A stretch of 64,000 bases of DNA from Paenibacillus sp. CF384 (GCF_900106745.1 NZ_FNNV01000027.1:1-64000), one strand, 5' to 3'; positions 1 to 9,379 are shown, counted from the first letter of the stretch. The notes: generated from the letters alone by a model not told the origin. Made by a program: numbers and translations.

Positions 1-50
1 GTAAAATCGTTTGCAGGATGGTGGTAAACATAGTAGACTTTTTCATAGGG

Positions 51-109
51 CCGCCTCATTTCGGATGTTTGTAGGGGTACAAACACATTACCGAATGAGC
101 GGTCTTTTT
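51..109 (+). terminator. Rho-independent terminator of an upstream gene outside the window
   Basis: A long stem pairs CCGCCTCATTTCGG with CCGAATGAGCGG, with an inner arm TTTGTA/TACAAA around a GGGG loop, followed by CTTTTT on the plus strand. It would end a plus-strand transcript entering from the left edge. Inferred from base pairing only. Confidence 0.6.
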
Positions 110-204
110 GCTACCTTTTTTTGGTTAATCAACAGTCCTGCATGTTATGCAACATTCGGATACCGGTCAGCACGTTCATCAAGCAATCCTGACGAACAGC
201 ACGC

Positions 205-240
205 AGAAAAGCACCTGACCATATGGTCAGGTGCTTTTCT
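205..240 (-). terminator. Terminator after the PhyH gene (possibly bidirectional)
   Basis: The arms AAAAGCACCTGACC and GGTCAGGTGCTTTT form a perfect stem with loop ATAT. The flanking A and T runs let it work on both strands. It lies 27 bp past the stop of the minus-strand dioxygenase gene. Confidence 0.8.
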
Positions 241-266
241 AGATACTGTCTCAGCTTGAACCGCTA

Positions 267-1097
267 TTAGTACGGCTTGATGACTTCAGAGCCGATTTTC
301 TGCTTGCGAACGAGCTGCTTCGCGCGATCCGAGAACTGATCGTACGTCTCTTGCGGGATTTGAAGACCGCCTTGGTAAGGAGCCGTTGCAGTAGACGAGT
401 AGATCAATGCAATGTTTGGTCTTGGCTTGTCCGAACGGTTCGGCGTACCGCGGTGCCACATGCGGTCGTCACGAATCATGATGGAGCCGGCAGGCATGTG
501 TGCTTTGAAGGAAAGCATATGCGGAGCAAGCTCAGTCTTGTTCAACACTTTCGAGCTGTACCAGCTATCTGGATGCAGATGCGTGCCGCCCGGCCAAACT
601 TCCATCGGACCGTTCTCATCATTGACGTCTACGAGCGGGTAATTCACGACAAGATTGGTGATGGGTACGTTCACACCAAAGCGGCTGCCGAATCTAGCCC
701 CCGTGTCGGCGTGAACATCTTGAGACTTCGTGCCTTTAGGCATCGACGTGTTTGAAGCAAAATAAGTAAGCTCGCAATCGGAGCCAAGAATTTGATCCAC
801 AATATCCGTTACAAAAGGATGCGCAATAAGCGACTCATCGCAGAACGGGTGCTCAAACGGCAAATACATGCCGATATGGTTCGTGCCATCATGGAAGCCT
901 TCTTCGAGGCTGAATCCGTTCTTCGCCATGAACCCTTCGAGGTAGTCACCGATTCTGTTGTTCAATTGATCGATTTGCGTCCGCGGCAGCACTTCTTCAA
1001 TCAGCACGTAACCATTAACTTGAATCAACTGTACAGCCAGTTCGATTGTCGAAGGCAACAATTTACCGGATGCCAGTTCTTCTGCACTAACTTTCAC
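267..1097 (-). CDS. Phytanoyl-CoA dioxygenase (PhyH) family Fe(II)/2-oxoglutarate oxygenase
   Basis: A 276-residue protein with the PhyH double-stranded beta-helix pattern. The H-x-D iron pair is His129/Asp131 (VHADTG), the distal iron His is about 215 (MWHRGTPN), and nearby Arg 221/226 could bind 2-oxoglutarate. Family members hydroxylate unactivated carbons in the cytoplasm using O2 and 2-oxoglutarate; the substrate here is unknown. It is the last gene of a minus-strand glycoside cluster, 138 bp after a GH116 gene, so a sugar or aglycone substrate is an inference. A second, distinct PhyH gene sits beside another sugar importer at 38.3 kb. The family call is firm; specificity is open. Confidence 0.88.
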   Translation of the reverse strand: MKVSAEELASGKLLPSTIELAVQLIQVNGYVLIEEVLPRTQIDQLNNRIGDYLEGFMAKNGFSLEEGFHDGTNHIGMYLPFEHPFCDESLIAHPFVTDIVDQILGSDCELTYFASNTSMPKGTKSQDVHADTGARFGSRFGVNVPITNLVVNYPLVDVNDENGPMEVWPGGTHLHPDSWYSSKVLNKTELAPHMLSFKAHMPAGSIMIRDDRMWHRGTPNRSDKPRPNIALIYSSTATAPYQGGLQIPQETYDQFSDRAKQLVRKQKIGSEVIKPY

Positions 1098-1184
1098 TTT
1101 ATCCCATCCAATCTGTTTAGCTGTGGTAAGAATGCGCTTGCTAAGCTATAAAATAACAAATTCATTCCCACTTGGAAAGCTTTA

Positions 1185-1208
1185 ATTGGTGAAACGGCGT
1201 TCACCAAT
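1185..1208. promoter_or_regulatory. Perfect-arm palindrome between the GH116 and PhyH genes
   Basis: ATTGGTGAA and TTCACCAAT are exact inverted arms around six bases. The core resembles a catabolite-responsive element but lacks the central CG, so it is not called cre. It could be an operator for the PhyH gene or an mRNA-processing hairpin; no T run follows. Confidence 0.4.
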
Positions 1209-1235
1209 CTGCAGATGAGACATCGAATTGAACTC

Positions 1236-3734
1236 CTATTTCGTTAAAGCCAAGCGAATCTCATCTACTTCTATCGTGCCTTCCTTTACTTCAACAAATA
1301 CTTCACCGCCCCGAATTCCGGCGATTCCGTATCCTGTAGCAGTGCACAAGAAGCTGCTATAATCTCCCCGTACCTTCGGCGAAACGTAGAGTACACGCTC
1401 CACTGCATCGTACCGAATACCGCTCCAGCCTTGAAGGATGCCATAAGAAGCCATTGCTCTTGCATACCAATGTCCGCACTCGTATTCATCGAAGGGATTT
1501 CTTACGCTTCCGTCGTACCGGTCGCGGCAAACGCGCACAATGTCCAGCCCTTCTTCCACGCAGCCAACCGACATTAAATGCGAGGCGACTTGATATTCGA
1601 TACCGGTCCAGACTTCGTTGCTATATACGAACGGGAGCGACAGCTGCCCCCCCTTCGGCCATGTGCAAAGCAGCAGTCCGCCATCTCTGCCGAGCGCAAA
1701 TCCGGACCGCTGCGGGTTGGCATGCTCGGATAAGTCACGTTTAAGATTGTATTTATAAATGCTTAGCAAGTGGGATTTAACCATCTCGCGATCCAAGATA
1801 TCCCCGAGACCACACATTTCCGCGATCCACGCTCCGATGACCCCGTCCGACAAGCAGCCTTTTCCATATTGATACTTAGGGCCCTCCTGCTGCAGCAGCT
1901 CTTGCGCCTCCCTGGAGTAGTTGACATTCCAAGCTTCAGGCCCTTCCAATGTTTCTGCCGCCTTGAAGCTGTCATTCCCTTGTGGAACCAATTTGGACGG
2001 ATCCGGCGCGCGAAGCCCCTGCCACATAATCTTTTGCTCGAAGTATTCGCCGTTGAACAGCTCTTGCTCCAAATACGTCCTGCCCTTGCGATAAAGCTCT
2101 TCGTATTCGTTCGAAGGGTCTCCCAGCGCTTCACCCATGAGGGAAGCTGCTTTAAGCGCGCCAATATAGATGGAAGAGCACATGCCGTCCGGTCCCCAGA
2201 ATTCGATGTCGTACGTATTGTGGTGCGGCTCGATCAAAACTCCCATGCCATCGGGGTCCCAAAGCTCCTTGCAATACATCAAGCTTTGCTTGATTTGCGG
2301 CCAATACTTCCGGAGCCACTCGGTATCCCCGCTGATTCTCCATTCACGGTATGCCTTCATGATGCCGCCTAACTGGCCATCCGAAGCCGCGTGATACTTG
2401 TGACTCGCCGGCTGAATAGGCAGTGGCACCCGGAAATTCTGATGCCCGCGTTCATCCTGTCCTTCCGTAAATTCCGTAACCCGCAAGCTGCGCTCCAATT
2501 CTGGAAACAGATGCGGCACCGCTTGCGCATAATTCCAGACATGCGTACATGAACCGCTGCAGCTGCCTTCTGTGAGCTGCTGTCCTTCCCAGCCCCACAT
2601 ACGGCCGTCCGTCTGGCGCATGACGGTAGGCGATTTCAGAATCGTCAGATTCGCGGTTATGGCATCCTTGGCCTCCGAAGGAAGCGAGGTTCCATAGAAT
2701 GTATCGCTAAATGTCAAACTTCTTTCGCGCAGCGAATCATACTGGCGGAACCAGTACTCCGAAACTTCCGAAACGGTTGCGAATTTACCCGCATACCAAG
2801 GTTTATGGTATTCTCCGGCCCAATCCGCTTGTTTAGCTTCTTCGACGCCTTCAATCAGGTTTGTCTCCGGCACATACCACGATAACATAATTCGAACGAC
2901 CTGCCGGTCACGAGGGGCTAGCGTAAGCGGAATATACAGACTTCCGCCGGGACTTGGCTTCCCTTCCGTTACTTCAGGATTTTCCATACTTTGGCCTGCT
3001 TTAATCGCGTTCCAAACCATCGTTAATGAGTCGAACCACCCGCCGCGGAACCAAGCGCAGTCGGCTGTGGCGTTCGGATGATCCGTGAAGGCGCTGAATG
3101 ATCCTTCTTCCCATGGCTTGCCTTCGGCAGCGGACTGCTCAAGTACAAAACCTTTGCCTGATTTCGAGCTGTATACCCGTTGTTTCGTCGATTTATTGGA
3201 CGCCATGAAGTTGGATGCATGAAGGGAATACACGAGCTCGACAGGGCGATCTGTTGGATTGATTAAGGTAACTTCGAGTGCCGCTGCCGGCAAACTCGAA
3301 TCATCCGCTTGCAAGGGAATAAACGGGCTCCAGCCCGTAATCGACGCCTCGACAGGCAGCCGATCATCATGCAGCTCTACAGTACCAAAAGGAAACTTTG
3401 CATGAAACGTGCTGCTCTCAAAGCGCGGCAAGCCGAAGTGTTTAGCGAACAACCCGCTGCCGGGATTCATCGACTCCGCTTTATTGCCGTAGATCTTCCA
3501 AGAAGGAACCGGTCCTTCCATGACCCTCGCAATATTGCCCTGCTCCTCTTTGACGCATAAGGCGGAAAAGATGATAGGCTCATGCGTAATATTAGGTGCT
3601 TGACGCAAGGAGAAATGGGACATCGCCCCCGTTCCCTCCAGGCAAAACATCCCCGCTCCGATTCCGCCAAGCGGATAAGCGATATGAGAATTGCGATCCC
3701 CCGAATACGATTGACTATACGATTGCTGGCTCAC
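1236..3734 (-). CDS. GH116 family glycoside hydrolase (bile-acid beta-glucosidase/GBA2-like)
   Basis: An 832-residue protein. The N-terminal beta domain opens with AYPLGGIGAGMF and SHFSLR, typical of the GBA2 N-terminal domain. The C-terminal (alpha/alpha)6 catalytic half carries WEG (Glu383), CTHVWNY (about 396-402), LFPELERS and NTYDIEFWGP with Asp509, which by analogy to characterised GH116 enzymes would be the acid/base; assigning Glu383 as nucleophile is less certain. Known members are retaining beta-glucosidases, xylosidases or glucosylceramidases. There is no signal peptide, so it should act on imported oligosaccharides or glycosides in the cytoplasm. The start is GTG after AAGGGGG. 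It sits downstream of an ABC importer, ThuA and a Gfo/Idh dehydrogenase. Confidence 0.9.
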   Translation of the reverse strand: MSQQSYSQSYSGDRNSHIAYPLGGIGAGMFCLEGTGAMSHFSLRQAPNITHEPIIFSALCVKEEQGNIARVMEGPVPSWKIYGNKAESMNPGSGLFAKHFGLPRFESSTFHAKFPFGTVELHDDRLPVEASITGWSPFIPLQADDSSLPAAALEVTLINPTDRPVELVYSLHASNFMASNKSTKQRVYSSKSGKGFVLEQSAAEGKPWEEGSFSAFTDHPNATADCAWFRGGWFDSLTMVWNAIKAGQSMENPEVTEGKPSPGGSLYIPLTLAPRDRQVVRIMLSWYVPETNLIEGVEEAKQADWAGEYHKPWYAGKFATVSEVSEYWFRQYDSLRERSLTFSDTFYGTSLPSEAKDAITANLTILKSPTVMRQTDGRMWGWEGQQLTEGSCSGSCTHVWNYAQAVPHLFPELERSLRVTEFTEGQDERGHQNFRVPLPIQPASHKYHAASDGQLGGIMKAYREWRISGDTEWLRKYWPQIKQSLMYCKELWDPDGMGVLIEPHHNTYDIEFWGPDGMCSSIYIGALKAASLMGEALGDPSNEYEELYRKGRTYLEQELFNGEYFEQKIMWQGLRAPDPSKLVPQGNDSFKAAETLEGPEAWNVNYSREAQELLQQEGPKYQYGKGCLSDGVIGAWIAEMCGLGDILDREMVKSHLLSIYKYNLKRDLSEHANPQRSGFALGRDGGLLLCTWPKGGQLSLPFVYSNEVWTGIEYQVASHLMSVGCVEEGLDIVRVCRDRYDGSVRNPFDEYECGHWYARAMASYGILQGWSGIRYDAVERVLYVSPKVRGDYSSFLCTATGYGIAGIRGGEVFVEVKEGTIEVDEIRLALTK

Positions 3735-3867
3735 ACTGTTTCCCCCTTAACGAGTCTCCATCCATCATAAGCGTTCTCTTACCCTATGAATACGAGTTTC
3801 ATGGAACCGATTACAAATCTCACCCTAATTGATTAAAACTTTCTACTGGAGTGGGGGCAACTACAAC

Positions 3868-3895
3868 AAAAGAGCCGCAACATTTGCGGCTCTTT
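3868..3895 (-). terminator. Terminator after the Gfo/Idh gene
   Basis: The arms AAAGAGCCGCAA and GCGGCTCTTT form a strong stem. On the minus strand it is followed by TTTTG. It separates the dehydrogenase from the GH116 gene, so GH116 may have its own promoter or depend on read-through. Confidence 0.7.
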
Positions 3896-3903
3896 CAGCT
3901 TTC

Positions 3904-4956
3904 CTATAACCGTACTACAGACTTCGTCTCGCTCGCTCGGATGATTGCATCCAGTACCTGTTGATTGCGATAACCGTCCATGAATCCTGGCAGACCGCTG
4001 GGATCCTTGCCATCCAGCATCGCGAGAAAATCGGAATACTGGGAAATTTTGCACGAGCTCGGCACATCGAGTGTTGATCGGGATAGCTGGCCAGGCTCTT
4101 CCTCGCGGATCCAGATCAGTTTATCCGGATTTTCGGTGGATGCATGAATCGTTCCGAAGTCGCCATAGATAGATATTTCATGCTGGTTGCCTGATCCGAT
4201 TGCATTTCGCGACGTTTGGAAGACGCCCATCACGTCGCCTGTCATCCGCGCTTGGAAGCTGGCAAAGTCATCGACTTCAATCGGAACCATTTTCCCAGTT
4301 GCCGCATCGGGACGTTCCGTAATAATCGTCTTCAGGTGTGCGGACAGCTCTTCGAACTCACCGAACAGGAAACGCGCTAAGTCTATCATATGCGAGCCGA
4401 GATCGCCGAGCGTTCCCGTGCCGGTAATGTTCTTATCGAAACGCCAGACATACGGAACCTTGTACTGCGCCGCGCCCCAGCCCTGAAGATATTGTACGGA
4501 GAAGCTGCGGATTGCTCCCAGCTTGCCCTGCTTCACAAGTTCACGAGCGTAACGAAAAGCAGGCGTATAACGGTACGTAAATCCGATCATCGCCGCTACC
4601 GGCTGCTGCTTATATAGCTCAAGCAGCGGCTCCGCCTCCTCGAATACGCGCGTGAACGGCTTCTCTGCCATGAATGGTTTGCCTGCCTTCAAGCACGCCC
4701 GGATAATGTCCGCGTGCACATGATTCGGCGTTGCCGATACGATGGCATCTACATCCGGGTCTTCAACTAGCGCATGAAAATCGGCGTACCGCTTCCTTTC
4801 ATCAAGTCCGAGCTGATTGCCGACTCGGGTCAGCGCCTCCGCGTTCACATCGCTCACGGCTACAACCTCAAACCGCTCGCCTTCCTCAGCCAACCAGCGG
4901 ATATGCGCATTTGCCATGCCGCCAAGACCGATTAAACCAATACGAAACTTGCTCAT
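3904..4956 (-). CDS. Gfo/Idh/MocA family NAD(P)-dependent oxidoreductase
   Basis: A 350-residue protein. The N-terminal Rossmann fold has the dinucleotide loop GLGGMA (residues about 9-14). The family EKP motif (AEKPF) carries the catalytic Lys, and the C-terminal alpha/beta substrate domain contains GDLGSHMIDLARFLFG. Family members oxidise sugars, inositols or glycosides, often to 3-keto products. ThuA is immediately upstream in the same direction, and ThuA/ThuB (a Gfo/Idh protein) pairs are known to make 3-keto disaccharides, so a keto-glycoside step is a reasonable inference. The start ATG follows GAGGGGGAAC. Family certain, substrate unknown. Confidence 0.92.
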   Translation of the reverse strand: MSKFRIGLIGLGGMANAHIRWLAEEGERFEVVAVSDVNAEALTRVGNQLGLDERKRYADFHALVEDPDVDAIVSATPNHVHADIIRACLKAGKPFMAEKPFTRVFEEAEPLLELYKQQPVAAMIGFTYRYTPAFRYARELVKQGKLGAIRSFSVQYLQGWGAAQYKVPYVWRFDKNITGTGTLGDLGSHMIDLARFLFGEFEELSAHLKTIITERPDAATGKMVPIEVDDFASFQARMTGDVMGVFQTSRNAIGSGNQHEISIYGDFGTIHASTENPDKLIWIREEEPGQLSRSTLDVPSSCKISQYSDFLAMLDGKDPSGLPGFMDGYRNQQVLDAIIRASETKSVVRL

Positions 4957-4981
4957 TGCTGTTCCCCCTCTCCCGTAACCA

Positions 4982-5710
4982 CTAAGCCTTTACTGAAATC
5001 GGCTCCAGCGGTGCCGAATGACCGTATACCGGAGCAGCCGTGTCGCTTGGCGCTGCCCAATGCACGCCATTAGCGATGACACGAAGAATTTCTTCGTTGT
5101 AGTAAGTCGGATACGTTTCGTGACCCGGACGGAAGTAGAAGATTTTGCCCTGTCCGCGATTGTACGTAACGCCGCTTCTGAACACTTCGCCGCCCTCGAA
5201 CCAGGATACGAATACTAACTGGTCCGGAGCCGGGATATGGAAATGCTCGCCGTACATTTCTTCCTTCTCCAGTTCAATATATTCCCCAATTCCTGAGGCA
5301 ATCGGATGCGCAGGATCGATGACCCAGATACGCTCTTTGTCATCCGCTTCCCGCCATTTCAATTGCCCTGTCGGGGTACCAAGCAGCTTGCTGAAGATTT
5401 TGGATGCATGACCGGAATGCAGAACGATAAGTCCCATGCCTCTCAGAACACGATTATATACCCGCTCCACAATCGCATCGTCTACCTTGTCATGAGCCAA
5501 GTGCCCCCACCAAATCAGAACATCGGTATTGGCTAGTGTCTCCTCGGACAAGCCATGTTCCGGCTCAGCAAGTGTCGCTGTCTTCACGCTGATTTGCTCG
5601 CTGGACAAGCCATCCGCTAACGCACCGTGAATTCCTTTTGGATAAATTGCCGCCACAGCGGGATTGTTGATTTCATGCAAATATTCATTCCAAACGGTTA
5701 CTTTGATCAT
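4982..5710 (-). CDS. ThuA-like domain protein (trehalose-utilisation family)
   Basis: A 242-residue protein of the ThuA fold (glutamine-amidotransferase-like flavodoxin fold). It begins [12 protein letters not shown], contains [10 protein letters not shown] and GLIVLHSGH, and ends with [30 protein letters not shown], the usual ThuA end block. Family members act with Gfo/Idh enzymes in disaccharide or 3-keto-sugar use, though the exact chemistry is poorly defined. The start ATG has AGGATGGTGAG upstream. It lies 25 bp before the dehydrogenase gene in the direction of transcription, so the two are almost certainly co-translated. No signal peptide is visible. Confidence 0.9.
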   Translation of the reverse strand: MIKVTVWNEYLHEINNPAVAAIYPKGIHGALADGLSSEQISVKTATLAEPEHGLSEETLANTDVLIWWGHLAHDKVDDAIVERVYNRVLRGMGLIVLHSGHASKIFSKLLGTPTGQLKWREADDKERIWVIDPAHPIASGIGEYIELEKEEMYGEHFHIPAPDQLVFVSWFEGGEVFRSGVTYNRGQGKIFYFRPGHETYPTYYNEEILRVIANGVHWAAPSDTAAPVYGHSAPLEPISVKA

Positions 5711-5773
5711 ATTGGCTCACCATCCTGTTAGTTGTACCGGCAAAGAGATCGATACGGCCGGTTTGATAAGTAA

Positions 5774-5802
5774 GGGGGTATAATCACTTGGATTATACCC
5801 CC
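5774..5802. other. Stem-loop between the binding-protein and ThuA genes
   Basis: GGGGGTATAATC and GATTATACCCCC pair perfectly. No clear T run follows on the minus strand, so it fits an mRNA-stabilising or partially terminating hairpin. Such a hairpin would let the solute-binding gene be expressed more strongly than the genes after it. Confidence 0.55.
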
Positions 5803-5814
5803 TGGTTGTAATCC

Positions 5815-7431
5815 TTACTTTCCGTTTGCTGCACGCCATTCGTCCAGCTGTTTCTGAGCCTCAGTAATGATTGTGTCAATGCCTGCCCCTTGGAGTTTCG
5901 CAAGCAGCTTCGGTATTTCAACCTCTGGATCAAGCTGACCGGATTGCAGACCCGGATCGAACGTGCTCTGTACTTTGCTTACGGCAATCAGCTCGTTCTT
6001 CACAGGCTCAGAGTTGAATACGAAGCCGAGAATCGGCGAAGGATTGCTCGATACCTTCTGGTTAAACTCTTCATAGTTCTTGTACTTATTCGGGTCTTCG
6101 CCTACACGAGTGTAGTTCAGCATTTGGTTTCCGATTTGCCACATGTTGTCGTGATAGAAACCGACCGTATCCTGAGTTTTGCCGTCCGGCAGCGCAACTT
6201 GACCATCTTTGAGCACATAATGCGTGCCTTCCACGCCGAAGTTGAACAAGCTCAGCAGCTTCTGATCCTTGTAGAACAGGTTAAGCAGCATCATCGCACG
6301 AGCAGGGTCCTTCGAGGTTTGCGAAATCCCTTGCATCGTTGCAGCGAGTTTCGTTGTTTGCAGTCTGTCGATGTTCAGCGGCACTTGAATAATGTCGCTG
6401 CCTACGCTGCTTGTTTTGCTAGGCATCAACTGCGGCAAGCCGATTTCGGTGCCTGCCAGAATGTCCAAGTCGCTGCCGATGGAAGCAAATGCCGTCTTCG
6501 CTTGGAATTTCTTCCAGATATCTACGCCAGGCGTTGTTGCATCCTTATTGATGTAGCCGGCTTTGAACCACTCACGCGTCAGCTTGGCAAGCTCCATATA
6601 GCGCGGTGTTGCATAGGTATTCACGACTTTGTACGTATTATTCGGATCGGTATCTCTTAGATCAAGCCCAATTGGGCCAACGATGTTCGCTGTGCTGCCC
6701 GAACCGTAGTAAGCACCAAGCGGGAACGAAGGTCCAACGGCAGGCGTTACGCCAGGCTCATTTTCCTTGATTGTTTTCAAGATAGGTCCGAGGTCTTTGA
6801 ACTCGCCGGACTTCAGCGCGCTTAAGTCCAGATTGTACTTGTCTATGAGTGCTTTGCTGATCGCGACACCTTGCGGATTGCCCAGCTCTTGATGCACGTG
6901 AACGCCGTAGATTTTGCCGTTGCGCAGCGCGCCATCATGGAACTTGCCTTCAATCGCTTCGATATCCGGCGCATTCTGTGCCAGCAGATCGTCGAGTGGA
7001 AGCAATCCTCCTTTGTTCACCTGTGCATCGAAATTCATCCAGTTTGCCGTCCAGATCAGGTCGAACTTTTGACCGGAGGACATCATCAGGTTCGTCTTGT
7101 CTGCGTAGGCGCTCCAATCGATCGGGTTCAGCTTAACGGTCATATTCATGTCCGGATAGGTTTGTTTCAAGTAATCATTCATCGCCGTTTGCACGACGCC
7201 AAGGTCGTTCTGCTTGCCATCGGGATAAACCATGACAACCTCGTACGGCTCCAGCGCTTTAGGTGCTTCGGTATTAGTCGTGCCCGTGTTGGTGTTCGTG
7301 CTCTCTTGCGCTTGATTCGAGGGCTTCTCGTTATTGGCCGTGTTGTTGCCGCTGGAGCAGCCGGCCGCTACGAGCGAGAGTGAAAGGAGCAGCGATGACA
7401 GAACAAAGGAGCCTTTCGATACCATTTTCAT
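5815..7431 (-). CDS. Extracellular solute-binding lipoprotein of a CUT1-type sugar importer (LplA-like)
   Basis: A 538-residue protein. The signal peptide has a lipobox at LVAAGCSS, so Cys is the lipidated residue, followed by an Asn/Thr/Glu-rich linker (about residues 27-58). The mature part has the family 1 binding-protein layout, and the C-terminus (PEVEIPKLLAKLQGAGID...QLDEWRAANGK) is typical of the large LplA-type proteins. It would capture an oligosaccharide outside the membrane for the two permeases encoded upstream. SD GGGAGG is nine bases before ATG. It is unrelated at close range to the two other importers' binding proteins, suggesting a different ligand. Confidence 0.93.
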   Translation of the reverse strand: MKMVSKGSFVLSSLLLSLSLVAAGCSSGNNTANNEKPSNQAQESTNTNTGTTNTEAPKALEPYEVVMVYPDGKQNDLGVVQTAMNDYLKQTYPDMNMTVKLNPIDWSAYADKTNLMMSSGQKFDLIWTANWMNFDAQVNKGGLLPLDDLLAQNAPDIEAIEGKFHDGALRNGKIYGVHVHQELGNPQGVAISKALIDKYNLDLSALKSGEFKDLGPILKTIKENEPGVTPAVGPSFPLGAYYGSGSTANIVGPIGLDLRDTDPNNTYKVVNTYATPRYMELAKLTREWFKAGYINKDATTPGVDIWKKFQAKTAFASIGSDLDILAGTEIGLPQLMPSKTSSVGSDIIQVPLNIDRLQTTKLAATMQGISQTSKDPARAMMLLNLFYKDQKLLSLFNFGVEGTHYVLKDGQVALPDGKTQDTVGFYHDNMWQIGNQMLNYTRVGEDPNKYKNYEEFNQKVSSNPSPILGFVFNSEPVKNELIAVSKVQSTFDPGLQSGQLDPEVEIPKLLAKLQGAGIDTIITEAQKQLDEWRAANGK

Positions 7432-7481
7432 TTTCTGTAACCTCCCATAATGAATGCTCTATATGATGACTTTATACTAAA

Positions 7482-7495
7482 TCGGCATATGCCGA
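7482..7495. other. 14-bp perfect palindrome between permease and binding-protein genes
   Basis: TCGGCATATGCCGA is fully self-complementary and lies in the 66-bp gap between the permease stop and the binding-protein start. It could be a small RNA hairpin or a dyad operator; nothing further supports either. Confidence 0.35.
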
Positions 7496-7497
7496 GT

Positions 7498-8382
7498 TCA
7501 GCCTTTTACAGCGCCTACCGTCAGGCCTTTCACAAAATACTTCTGCAAGAACGGGAACACCATCGCAACCGGCAGCACCGCGATAATCGCCATCGCCATC
7601 TGCAGCTCCTCTAGTGGAAGGATTTGCGTGGACGATGCATCAATATGCGCTTTGCTCGCAATGGCCTGCAGGTATTGTGCATTCATGAGCGTGTTGTAGA
7701 GGAAATATTGCAGGTTGTACAGCCTGTCGTTGTTGATAAACACCAAGCTCGTGAACCAATCATTCCAGTACGTCACGATGACGAACAGTCCAATCGTCGC
7801 AAGAACCGGAAGCGACAGCGGCAAAATAATGCTGAAGTACGTCCGATACTCGCTGGCCCCGTCAATTTGCGCCGAATCCACTAAAGATGGCGGGATGCTT
7901 GTCGTGAAATACGTCCGCATGATGAATACGTTGAATCCGCCTAGCAACCCTGGGATGATGAGAGCCGGAAGCGTGTCTTGCAAGTGCAGAAACTTCGTAT
8001 ACACGAGGTACCATGGGAGCAAGCCCCCGCCGAACAGCATCGTGAACAGCACGTAGAAGCTGAGTAAATTACGGAACGGAAAATCATTTCTCGACAAGGT
8101 GTATGCCAGTGCCGATGTGACGAACAAACTTACGATCGTACCGACTACGGTGACGAATATCGAAACGCCGTATGCGCGAAGAATAGGTTCTGCGTCATGC
8201 ATGAGGAAGCGATAAGCGGCCAGATCGAAATCTTTGGGCCAGAAGCTGTATCCGTATTTGACCAATGCATTTTGACCCGTAAGCGACACCATGAGGATAA
8301 GCCAGAACGGAAGCAAGCTCGCCAGACTGACGATGATAAAGAATACAATGATGATCGGGTTCGTCCGATTGCTGTTGTTCAT
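7498..8382 (-). CDS. Sugar ABC transporter inner-membrane permease (LplC/YtcP-like)
   Basis: A 294-residue protein from the ATG preceded by AAGGTGGGAGAG; an upstream in-frame start lacks an SD. It has six predicted membrane segments. The EAA loop reads VDSAQIDGASEYRTYFSIILPLSLP, which contacts the ATPase. The C-terminus FVKGLTVGAVKG is the standard ending of this permease subfamily. It pairs with the permease encoded just upstream. No ATPase gene is present in the window. Confidence 0.93.
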   Translation of the reverse strand: MNNSNRTNPIIIVFFIIVSLASLLPFWLILMVSLTGQNALVKYGYSFWPKDFDLAAYRFLMHDAEPILRAYGVSIFVTVVGTIVSLFVTSALAYTLSRNDFPFRNLLSFYVLFTMLFGGGLLPWYLVYTKFLHLQDTLPALIIPGLLGGFNVFIMRTYFTTSIPPSLVDSAQIDGASEYRTYFSIILPLSLPVLATIGLFVIVTYWNDWFTSLVFINNDRLYNLQYFLYNTLMNAQYLQAIASKAHIDASSTQILPLEELQMAMAIIAVLPVAMVFPFLQKYFVKGLTVGAVKG

Positions 8383-8395
8383 GCTCTCCCACCTT

Positions 8396-9379
8396 TTAGA
8401 ATAAAGCTTTATCACTGCTCACTCGTTTCACAATCATATTGACCGATACGACCAAAATAAATCCGATAACCGACTGAAGCAGCCCGGCCGATGACGCTAA
8501 ATCCGTATCTCCGGAGACTAACAGCGCGTTGTATACGTAGGTATCGATGACCTCCGTGACATCCTTCAGCATGCCTGAATTCATTGTCACCTGATAGAAC
8601 AATCCGAAGTCCGCATTGAAAATTCGGCCGATCGACAGCAGCGTGAGGATGATCATGATCGGGATCAGGAACGGAACGGTTATCTTCGTCATTTGTTTCC
8701 ACTTCCCGGCTCCGTCAATCATCGCCGCCTCGTAATATTCCTTATCGATTCCGACGATTGTCGCCAAGTAGATGATCGATCCGAATCCGACTGACTTCCA
8801 GCTGTTCACGATGATCAGAATATACGGCCAGTACTTTGGTGACATATACCATGAGACAGCCTCGTGCCCCGATGGCTCCAGAATCGCTTTGTTGATGAAC
8901 CCCAGATCCGGGTTAAGGAAGCCGAATACGAGATAGGCCACGACCACCATCGATATGAAATGCGGCAGGAGCATCGAGCTTTGGAAAAACTTCGACAGCA
9001 CCTTGCTCCTCACCTCATTGAGCAAGAGTGCCAGCAGAACCGAGAGAGCCGTATTGATGACGATAAAAGCGATGTTGTATAACACCGTGTTCGCGATAAT
9101 GCGCCAAATGTCATTGGTGGCGAACAGAAATTTGAAGTTATCGAAGCCGACCCAGTCGCTGCCCCATATGCCTTTGGAGAAGTTCAAGCTCTTGAATGCG
9201 AGGAATATGCCGAACATCGGCATGTAGTTATTAATCAGCAGCAGCAATATTCCCGGTAAGGCCAATATCCACAGCGCGTGATATTTCAGCAGCGCCCGAA
9301 ACGGATTACCCGTTCTCCCCTTCGCTTTCTTGATTGCCGTCGCCGCCGTTGTAACCGGCTGATCTGCGCCTGCTCCCAT
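8396..9379 (-). CDS. Sugar ABC transporter permease (LplB-like)
   Basis: About 327 residues from the ATG with AGGATGG eight bases before; earlier in-frame starts have no SD. It has six membrane segments and the EAA loop YEAAMIDGAGKWKQMTKITVPFLIP. LplB-type markers include NNYMPMFGIFLAFKSLNF. It forms the heterodimeric channel with the LplC-like permease, whose start follows 13 bp after this stop. It is the first gene of the importer block, after a terminator that separates it from the YesN-like regulator. Confidence 0.92.
   Translation of the reverse strand: MGAGADQPVTTAATAIKKAKGRTGNPFRALLKYHALWILALPGILLLLINNYMPMFGIFLAFKSLNFSKGIWGSDWVGFDNFKFLFATNDIWRIIANTVLYNIAFIVINTALSVLLALLLNEVRSKVLSKFFQSSMLLPHFISMVVVAYLVFGFLNPDLGFINKAILEPSGHEAVSWYMSPKYWPYILIIVNSWKSVGFGSIIYLATIVGIDKEYYEAAMIDGAGKWKQMTKITVPFLIPIMIILTLLSIGRIFNADFGLFYQVTMNSGMLKDVTEVIDTYVYNALLVSGDTDLASSAGLLQSVIGFILVVSVNMIVKRVSSDKALF

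Noticed and set aside
1185-1208. A cre site between GH116 and PhyH
   Set aside because: The central CG required by CcpA is missing on both strands; kept only as an unassigned palindrome.
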